From NCBI GenBank assembly GCA_030700105.1, contig JAUYKG010000046.1:1-38038 (forward strand): a stretch of DNA of 38,038 nt, written 5' to 3'. Below the pieces are notes generated by a model. That model was not told the DNA's origin, did not search any database, and was given only the letters and a program-made list of their open reading frames with translations. This stretch comes from Candidatus Veblenbacteria bacterium. Its GTDB lineage: Bacteria; Patescibacteriota; Patescibacteriia; Veblenbacterales; UBA10138. The position numbers were made by a program, and so were the translations under genes. This document shows positions 21,539 through 27,912 of the stretch, in pieces; positions within the stretch are counted from its first letter, which is position 1; every line of letters begins with the position of its first letter.

Positions 21539-21582
21539 ATTGTTTATACAACCATTAATAGTTATCTAACCAGAAGTATAAC

Positions 21583-21612
21583 AAAAATCCCTAAGTTAAG
21601 CACCAAGGGATT
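21583..21612 (-). terminator. Rho-independent terminator downstream of site-2 protease
   Basis: Minus strand AATCCCT-loop-AGGGATTTTTG. Confidence 0.6.
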
Positions 21613-21614
21613 GT

Positions 21615-21636
21615 TGGCGGGGGCGGTAGGAATCGA
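21615..21636 (-). other. tRNA 3'-end-like fragment (possible att remnant)
   Basis: Minus strand TCGATTCCTACCGCCCCCGCCA: T-loop end, T-stem 3' strand, acceptor 3' strand, discriminator and CCA; no tRNA body upstream. Confidence 0.4.
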
Positions 21637-21647
21637 GCACTGCTGAA

Positions 21648-22265
21648 CTACAACAAAAACTGACCGGCGGCAAGGTAATAGAGCCAAGCCATTATCGGCT
21701 GCAGCCAATCGAATAGGAACAGAAGGAAGAAAATAAGAATAATAAACCCAAAGCGCTGCAGCCAAACTTTAAAGCTGTACAAACTGTCCGGCAGGAAGGA
21801 GAACAGCACGTGGCTGCCATCCAACGGCGGAATGGGCACCAGGTTAAACACCGCCAAGAGAACGTTAGCGTACACCACAATGGAAAGGAACACGGTAAAG
21901 GTAGAGGGATCCATAAACCGCACGAACAGCCCCAGGCCAAAAGCCAGCACCAGGTTCGCCGCTGGTCCGGCTAGGCCCACCACTGCCGGCCCCCAGCGCC
22001 GCAGGCGCAAAGCCAGGGGGTTAAAAGGCACGGGCTTGGCGTAAGCGAACAGGAAACTACCGCTGGTTAAAAAGAACAGCAAAAAAGGCAGCAACAGCGT
22101 GCCCCAAATGTCTATGTGCGGAATGGGGTTTATTGTCAGCCGCCCAGCCAGGCGCGGGGTAGGGTCCCCCAGCTTATCGGCCGCGAACCCATGCGCCCAT
22201 TCGTGCAGAATGGCCGAAGGGATAATGACCAGAATAAAGAACAAAAGTTGTATGGTGTTTTCCAT
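21648..22265 (-). CDS. Site-2 protease (M50) family intramembrane zinc metalloprotease
   Basis: ILHEWAHGFAADKLGDPTPRLAGRLTINPIPHID; NLVPIPPLDGSHVLF. Confidence 0.95.
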   Translation of the reverse strand: MENTIQLLFFILVIIPSAILHEWAHGFAADKLGDPTPRLAGRLTINPIPHIDIWGTLLLPFLLFFLTSGSFLFAYAKPVPFNPLALRLRRWGPAVVGLAGPAANLVLAFGLGLFVRFMDPSTFTVFLSIVVYANVLLAVFNLVPIPPLDGSHVLFSFLPDSLYSFKVWLQRFGFIILIFFLLFLFDWLQPIMAWLYYLAAGQFLL

Positions 22266-22382
22266 AGCCTTGACGATTTAAGTGGACCTGCTACACTAAA
22301 CCAGTCTTAGTTTTCTCACTACTTGCTACTCCCTACTAGCTACTAGCTAGTTTAACTATATACTACCTCCTTTTTTCTCGCT

Positions 22383-22559
22383 ATGGCTCGAACTTGCGAC
22401 AAATGTGGACGCGGTTATTACAAAGCCCTTTCCCGCAGTCACTCCAATATTAAAACCATAAAGCGCCAACACCTAAACTTGCAAAGCAAGGTGGTGGAGG
22501 GCAAGCGTTTGCGTGTATGCACTAGTTGTATTAAAACCCTGGCCAAGGTCGCGGCCTAA
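22383..22559 (+). CDS. rpmB: 50S ribosomal protein L28 (not in supplied ORF track)
   Basis: Manual translation MARTCDKCGRGYYKALSRSHSNIKTIKRQHLNLQSKVVEGKRLRVCTSCIKTLAKVAA*. Confidence 0.93.
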   Translation: MARTCDKCGRGYYKALSRSHSNIKTIKRQHLNLQSKVVEGKRLRVCTSCIKTLAKVAA

Positions 22560-22587
22560 CCCCTACTTAAACCTGCCTTGTCGTGCC

Positions 22588-22615
22588 GCCCTCCAGAAAG
22601 TCCGGGGGGCTTTTT
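22588..22615 (+). terminator. Rho-independent terminator after rpmB
   Basis: GCCCTCC-AGAAAGTCC-GGGGGGC-TTTTT. Confidence 0.8.
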
Positions 22616-22625
22616 GTATATAAAT

Positions 22626-22664
22626 AAGGGTGTAAAACGTTGGAGAAACGCTCTACACCCTTTT
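22626..22664. terminator. Hairpin between convergent genes, possibly a bidirectional terminator
   Basis: AAGGGTGTA...TACACCCTTTT with nested CGTT/AACG. Confidence 0.5.
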
Positions 22665-22702
22665 ACGCACAGCATCTTTGTTTGGGAGGGATTTAAATTA
22701 TT

Positions 22703-23185
22703 TCAGAACCTCAGCCAGACGTAGCCAAGGGCGAAAGCCGTAGCACAAGTAAGCGCATGTAATAAAAAGTATGTTCGGCCGCTAGTCTTTGTTTTTGACC
22801 AGTCGCCCAAAAGATACCACAGCACGTAGAACAATATAGGTATAAGGCCAAAGTAAAACCCAGCTGGCCCCAGCCAAACACCTGCAACCGATAAACCTAC
22901 AGCGGCGACACTCATTTGACTGGCAAAGTGCTGCAACATTATGGATTCCTTCCAAAAATCGCAGGCTGAAATAGTAAGTAGGAAGGACAGCACGCCGACA
23001 GCAAGTACAATATAAGTAAGAGCGGCTAGGGGCTTAAATTCTTCAAAATAAAAGAACAATGAAGCTCCTAAGATTAGCGCCAGTATGACGAACAAGACTA
23101 CGGCCAACTGCGGCGTTACCGACCCCTTTTTTTCTTCTTTTTCCGAGTGGTAGTACTGAGATTGGGTACGAACTGTGTTAACCAT
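22703..23185 (-). CDS. Hypothetical multi-TM membrane protein (160 aa)
   Basis: Several hydrophobic segments (LAVVLFVILALILGASLFFYF etc.); GGAGG-like SD upstream. Confidence 0.65.
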   Translation of the reverse strand: MVNTVRTQSQYYHSEKEEKKGSVTPQLAVVLFVILALILGASLFFYFEEFKPLAALTYIVLAVGVLSFLLTISACDFWKESIMLQHFASQMSVAAVGLSVAGVWLGPAGFYFGLIPILFYVLWYLLGDWSKTKTSGRTYFLLHALTCATAFALGYVWLRF

Positions 23186-23261
23186 TAGATTTACCTCCTT
23201 TATTTATTGTTTTTTGTTTTGCCACGAGCTTACAAGCTCCCTTCCAAAAAGTCAAGTCAAA

Positions 23262-23295
23262 CAAAAAAGTGCGGAAGGTATTGGATTCCTTTCGC
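23262..23295 (-). terminator. Rho-independent terminator of first T9SS-CTD gene
   Basis: AGTGCGGAAGG-TATTGGATT-CCTTTCGCACT; minus strand continues TTTTTTG. Confidence 0.8.
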
Positions 23296-23317
23296 ACTAA
23301 ATTTCGGTAGGGTGGTG

Positions 23318-25171
23318 CTACTTGGTGAGCACCATTTTGTTTGTTTTTGTGAACGGTCCAGCTTGGAGCTGGTAAAAGTAGGTTCCACTGGGGAGGTTTT
23401 GGCCGATGAATTCAGCCGTGTAGCTACCGGGCGGCAGCTCCTCGTTGACCAGTATGGCCACCTCTTGTCCGACTAGGTCGTAAACAACCAATCGAACATG
23501 GGTGGTATTGGGTATCTGGTAACTAATTACTGTTACCGGATTGAATGGGTTTGGATAGTTCTGGCTAAGCGAGAACTCTAGGGGAGCACCAACAGTAACA
23601 GCGAAAGAATCGCTGTATTCGTATGTGCCATCAAAGTCCACTTGCTTCAAACGGTAGAGGTAAATGCCTGATAGTGCACTATTGTCCACAAAACTATAGT
23701 AATGAGGAACGGGAGTAGTCCCATGGCCAGGCACGAATGCCACTGTGGTATAGGCTTGGCCTACAGCTTGTCTCTCTATCTCGAAACCACTGTTATTCAG
23801 CTCAGTTGCCGTTATCCAGGAAAGATATACTTTCCCTTCTATTGCAACTGCGCTAAACGTAGTTAGCTCAACTGGCACTGGCACTTCAACGTGCAATACC
23901 CAGCTTAGAGTATCGCTACCTCCCCTGCCGTCTTCCACCATGACAGAAATTGGGTGAAAACCGGTATCTGCCATTGTTGGCGTGCCTACGAAATGGGCAG
24001 TGAGGATAGAGCTCTCAAGCTCTATCAGGAACGACAGAAATCCTGGTTTTTCCAATAAGGTAAAGGCTAGGGTGTCGTTATCAACATCCTCAGCCATTAC
24101 CACAACATCGTAAGGCTCTCCTACGGTTGCTGTGGTTGGGGGCAATGGCCCAACAAAGTTGGGGCTATTGTTCTGGGTCTGGTAATCATAATAGTAGACA
24201 TGGAACTGCCCCACGAACCACATGTGGCGCTCGTCTATAAAGCATGCACGCAGAAAGTCTGAGTCGTACCCAATACTACTAGGCTGGAAGGTCTCTCCTG
24301 CGTCGGTGGTCTTCATAATCTGGTTCTCGGAACCAAGCCCTACCGCAACGTATGCAACTTGATCATTGATGACTATGGCATCACGAGGCAGGTATGAAGG
24401 TTTTGGTGTGTACGGCAACCATGAAGCACCTCCATCAGTAGTTCGATAACCACCATATTCCCATGTGACTCCATTAGACCATTCAAGATAACCGGTCTGA
24501 CCCGACGGACTGAAGGAAAGGAAATTGTGGTTCACCGAGGTGTCGTTTACGATAGCGTGGTCAATCCACGTATTGCCGCCGTCAGTCGTTTTTATAAGTG
24601 TTCCCTTAAGGCCAGCGATCCAAGCTACAGAATCGTTCACTACAGCAATACTTCGTAGTCCCCCATATTGCGGAAACTGAATCAGTTGCCATGAAACCCC
24701 CTTATCCGTTGAATAGAGCAATAGGCCGTATTGATCCCACGAGTTCATCCAGTAACCACCTGCAACTACAAGTTTGGAACCGAAGTGTTTCATATCCCAC
24801 CAGCGGCTATTGCCTGCGGGATGTGATATGGTGTTCCAGCTATTTCCATTGGTAGTTGTACTAGCCAATATACCAGGACCGCTGCCAAAACCGCTTGAAC
24901 CCGCGACCCATACGGTTTCGCCTTCTATGTGAATAGTTACGTAATCGTAGATACCCGAAGGCAAACTTGCTACATCTGCCCAATCGCGTCCACCATTTGT
25001 GGATTTCACTATTTTATTGTTTCCTACAGCCCATCCATTAAGAGTGTCACTAAAAATGATATCATTAAAACCCGATGGGGGGCCGGGGAGCTCAACCCTA
25101 AACCACTGCGCGCTTACCGTTGAAACGGCGAGCGCAATTATAACTACTACGAACATTGCAAGCCGTTTCAT
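23318..25171 (-). CDS. Secreted protein: signal peptide, YCF48/BNR-like beta-propeller, Ig/FN3-like domains, T9SS type A C-terminal sorting domain
   Basis: MKRLAMFVVVIIALAVSTVSA|QW; STNGGRDW / TTDGGNTW / TTDGGASW repeats; VELTTFSAVAIEGKVYLSWITATELNNSGFEIERQ; FSLSQNYPNPFNPVTVISYQIP...GTYFYQLQAGPFTKTNKMVLTK. Confidence 0.9.
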   Translation of the reverse strand: MKRLAMFVVVIIALAVSTVSAQWFRVELPGPPSGFNDIIFSDTLNGWAVGNNKIVKSTNGGRDWADVASLPSGIYDYVTIHIEGETVWVAGSSGFGSGPGILASTTTNGNSWNTISHPAGNSRWWDMKHFGSKLVVAGGYWMNSWDQYGLLLYSTDKGVSWQLIQFPQYGGLRSIAVVNDSVAWIAGLKGTLIKTTDGGNTWIDHAIVNDTSVNHNFLSFSPSGQTGYLEWSNGVTWEYGGYRTTDGGASWLPYTPKPSYLPRDAIVINDQVAYVAVGLGSENQIMKTTDAGETFQPSSIGYDSDFLRACFIDERHMWFVGQFHVYYYDYQTQNNSPNFVGPLPPTTATVGEPYDVVVMAEDVDNDTLAFTLLEKPGFLSFLIELESSILTAHFVGTPTMADTGFHPISVMVEDGRGGSDTLSWVLHVEVPVPVELTTFSAVAIEGKVYLSWITATELNNSGFEIERQAVGQAYTTVAFVPGHGTTPVPHYYSFVDNSALSGIYLYRLKQVDFDGTYEYSDSFAVTVGAPLEFSLSQNYPNPFNPVTVISYQIPNTTHVRLVVYDLVGQEVAILVNEELPPGSYTAEFIGQNLPSGTYFYQLQAGPFTKTNKMVLTK

Positions 25172-25334
25172 GGCTGCCTCCTTTTGTTTTTATTTTAGAA
25201 TCCGCCCAAGGCGGACGAGTTATGAATTAAGAATCACGAATTAAGGCTCCGCGGTTCCAATTATTTATTAACGAACTAAACGTTAAGTTCCTTCTACCTT
25301 CATTAATTACATTAAAAAAAGAACTTAACAAGTT

Positions 25335-25362
25335 AGTATACAACAAAAATGATAGCTGTCAA
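25335..25362 (-). promoter_or_regulatory. Promoter for first T9SS-CTD gene
   Basis: Minus strand TTGACA-N16-TATACT. Confidence 0.75.
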
Positions 25363-25400
25363 AAGGCTACCGTCTAACTACTACAAAATAGGCTAAGTCC

Positions 25401-25646
25401 TTACGCTATCTTGAGCTGCTGCTTTACTTCAGCCAGTTCTTTGGTATGACGTTCAACCTCCTCCTCAATCCGGCGCACCCACTCAACAGTAAAGATACGC
25501 TCTTGGTCCAAGCGGCGTAAAATGCTCATCATCTGATCATACCCTGCCAAGTATTCATCACGCCTTAACGTAGCATCAAGCTTGCGCTCGATGTTAGCTA
25601 AACGTTCGCCGTGCTCCACTAAAACTTTTGTAGCTTTTTCTTCCAT
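25401..25646 (-). CDS. Small coiled-coil protein (81 aa)
   Basis: Heptad-rich MEEKATKVLVEHGERLANIERKLDATLRRDEYLAGYDQMMSILRRLDQ...VEWVRRIEEEVERHTKELAEVKQQL. Confidence 0.65.
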   Translation of the reverse strand: MEEKATKVLVEHGERLANIERKLDATLRRDEYLAGYDQMMSILRRLDQERIFTVEWVRRIEEEVERHTKELAEVKQQLKIA

Positions 25647-25714
25647 AGTAAGATTTAAATACCTAGGTTTCTAGAGTAATAATACTACCAATAAAAATCA
25701 CGTCAAGTCAAATA

Positions 25715-25749
25715 AAAAAGTGCGGAAGGTATTGGGTTCCTCTCGCACT
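25715..25749 (-). terminator. Rho-independent terminator of second T9SS-CTD gene (paralogous to that at 23262)
   Basis: AAGTGCGGAAGGTATTGGGTTCCTCTCGCACT; minus strand continues TTTTTTATTTG. Confidence 0.75.
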
Positions 25750-25791
25750 AAAATTCGGTAGGATCCGCCCAAGGCGGACAAGTTTCGGTTC

Positions 25792-27642
25792 TCATTTAAG
25801 GAGAACCATTTTGTTTGTTTTTGTATAGTCGCCTGCTTGGAGGCGGTAAAAGTAGGTTCCAGAAGGAAGTGTTGAAGCGTCGAATGAGGCCTCATAGACT
25901 CCTGGTGTTTGGTACTCATTAATAAGTACCTCTACTTCCTGCCCTAGCAGGTTATAAACGGTGAGTTGCACCTCACTAGCGTGAGGTATCTCGTAACGAA
26001 TGGTCGTTACCGGATTGAATGGGTTGGGATAGTTCTGAGATAGTGAGAACTCTAGGGGAGCACCTACAGTGATTTCAATGGTATCGGAATATTCATAAGT
26101 TCCGTCGTAGTCTATCTGTTTGAGCCGATAGAGATATGTACCTGTGGTTACCCAGTCGTCTGTAAAGTTGTAATGACTGATAGTTGCAGTGGTTCCACGA
26201 CCAGGTACATAACCTATGGTCTCATAGACTCCGCCGAGCTTCTGGCGTTCAACTTGGAAACCATAGTTATTGGTTTCGGTGGCTGTTGTCCAGGAAAGGT
26301 GTACTTTCCCTTCGATAGCAACCGCGCTGAACGTGGTGAACTCAACTGGTGTCGGGTCAGCAACTATGACATGAAGTGTCCAAGATAGAGTATCGTAACC
26401 ACCGTGGCCATCACTCACGCTAGCAACAATTTCATGGTAGCCAGTATCGTTGATACTCGGCACCCCTTGAACAATGGCAGTCTGTATGATGATATCCGGG
26501 GTGAGCATCACTAAGAACGGCGGCTTTTGCAGCAGGAAGAACGACAAGGTGTCGTCTTCTGGGTCTTCAGCATATAGCATTACGCTATACACCGAATCAA
26601 CATAGGCAACCGTGTCGGGGAATGGAGGAATGAAATTTGGGTTTCCATTCTCTGGCTGGTAGTCGTAATAGTAGACATTAAGGGGATCTATAAACCAAAT
26701 ATGACGAGCGTCAATAACCCACGATGCTAAGAAACTTGACCAGCTGCCAAACATTGGACTGCTACTTTGAAACGTAACGCCGCGATCAGTACTCATAAGT
26801 ATCTCATTGTCTGGATCTGGTCCGTACATGCCCACATACACCGTGTCGTTGCCAACTGCAGCCGAGGCGCCAACATAATAACCAGGCTTTGGATTCCAAG
26901 GGACCCAGGTGTCTCCGCCGTCTGTGGTTCGGAGTGGTACATTCGTGAATTCTCGCCAGCCGTTAAGATATCCGACTTGTCCATCTTTGGAAAATGTTAC
27001 TTGTGTATAGTCTACGGTTGTATCAATTGACCTATCAACCCAAGAAAATCCTCCATTAGTGGTTTTTAATATTGCCCCGTGCGCACCCACGATCCAAGCA
27101 ACGGAATCATTCACCACAGCAATAGACTTGAGTGTACCGCACTGTGGGAATTCTGTGAGTTGCCAGGAAACACCATTATCACTGGAACGCATGAGCAAGC
27201 CATCACCAAGACCGGGCTGCGTTGGAGACGTACCGACAACAATGATGTTCTGTCCGAATTGAGCGACATCGTACCACCAGCTATTAGTTGCTGGGTGATC
27301 AATCACCTGCCAACTCGCGCCGCGGTCAGATGAGTAAAGCACAATACCAGCTCCTGGAGTGCCTTGATTCGAACCAACAACCCACACATTATTCTCTTTG
27401 GCCAGTACTCCCCAATACTGGTACCAAGTTACCGGCAGGCCTACCTGTTGCCAGTTCCTTCCGCCGTCAGTGGACTTTTTCACAAGATTATCCCATGCTC
27501 CCGCAACCCATCCTTCGGAAGTATCGCGGAAAGAAATGTCTTGGGCATCGATGGTACCCATATCAACCCTGAACCACTGTGCGCTTACCGTTGAAACGGC
27601 GAGCGCAATCATGACTACTACGAACATTGCAAGCCGTTTCAT
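25792..27642 (-). CDS. Secreted paralog: signal peptide, YCF48/BNR-like beta-propeller, Ig/FN3-like domains, T9SS type A C-terminal sorting domain
   Basis: MKRLAMFVVVMIALAVSTVSA|QW; TDGGRNWQ, TNGGFSWVD, TTDGGDTWVPW; FSLSQNYPNPFNPVTTIRYEIP...GTYFYRLQAGDYTKTNKMVLLK. Confidence 0.9.
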   Translation of the reverse strand: MKRLAMFVVVMIALAVSTVSAQWFRVDMGTIDAQDISFRDTSEGWVAGAWDNLVKKSTDGGRNWQQVGLPVTWYQYWGVLAKENNVWVVGSNQGTPGAGIVLYSSDRGASWQVIDHPATNSWWYDVAQFGQNIIVVGTSPTQPGLGDGLLMRSSDNGVSWQLTEFPQCGTLKSIAVVNDSVAWIVGAHGAILKTTNGGFSWVDRSIDTTVDYTQVTFSKDGQVGYLNGWREFTNVPLRTTDGGDTWVPWNPKPGYYVGASAAVGNDTVYVGMYGPDPDNEILMSTDRGVTFQSSSPMFGSWSSFLASWVIDARHIWFIDPLNVYYYDYQPENGNPNFIPPFPDTVAYVDSVYSVMLYAEDPEDDTLSFFLLQKPPFLVMLTPDIIIQTAIVQGVPSINDTGYHEIVASVSDGHGGYDTLSWTLHVIVADPTPVEFTTFSAVAIEGKVHLSWTTATETNNYGFQVERQKLGGVYETIGYVPGRGTTATISHYNFTDDWVTTGTYLYRLKQIDYDGTYEYSDTIEITVGAPLEFSLSQNYPNPFNPVTTIRYEIPHASEVQLTVYNLLGQEVEVLINEYQTPGVYEASFDASTLPSGTYFYRLQAGDYTKTNKMVLLK

Positions 27643-27803
27643 GGCCGCCTCCTTTTTTGTTTTAGAATCCGCCCAAGGCGGACAAGTTATGAATTAAGAA
27701 TCAGGAATAAATCCAAGATTCTTAGTTATTTGTTAATTAACTTTTTGAATTAGGTGCTAAACCTATTACTAGTATGTACACAATAAATCAGGTTTAACAA
27801 GTT

Positions 27804-27832
27804 ACTATACACGAGTTAACCTTATTTGTCAA
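27804..27832 (-). promoter_or_regulatory. Promoter for second T9SS-CTD gene
   Basis: Minus strand TTGACA-N17-TATAGT. Confidence 0.78.
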
Positions 27833-27862
27833 GCCTAATTACAAATAAACGCTTAATAGAGC

Positions 27863-27900
27863 AAAAAGCCCCAGGCACTTGCGAGCCTAGGGCTAAAAAA
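27863..27900 (-). terminator. Terminator of the 985-aa gene (possibly bidirectional)
   Basis: AGCCCCAGGC-ACTTGCGA-GCCTAGGGCT flanked by A-run and T-run on minus strand. Confidence 0.8.
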
Positions 27901-27912
27901 CCTCTTAACAAC

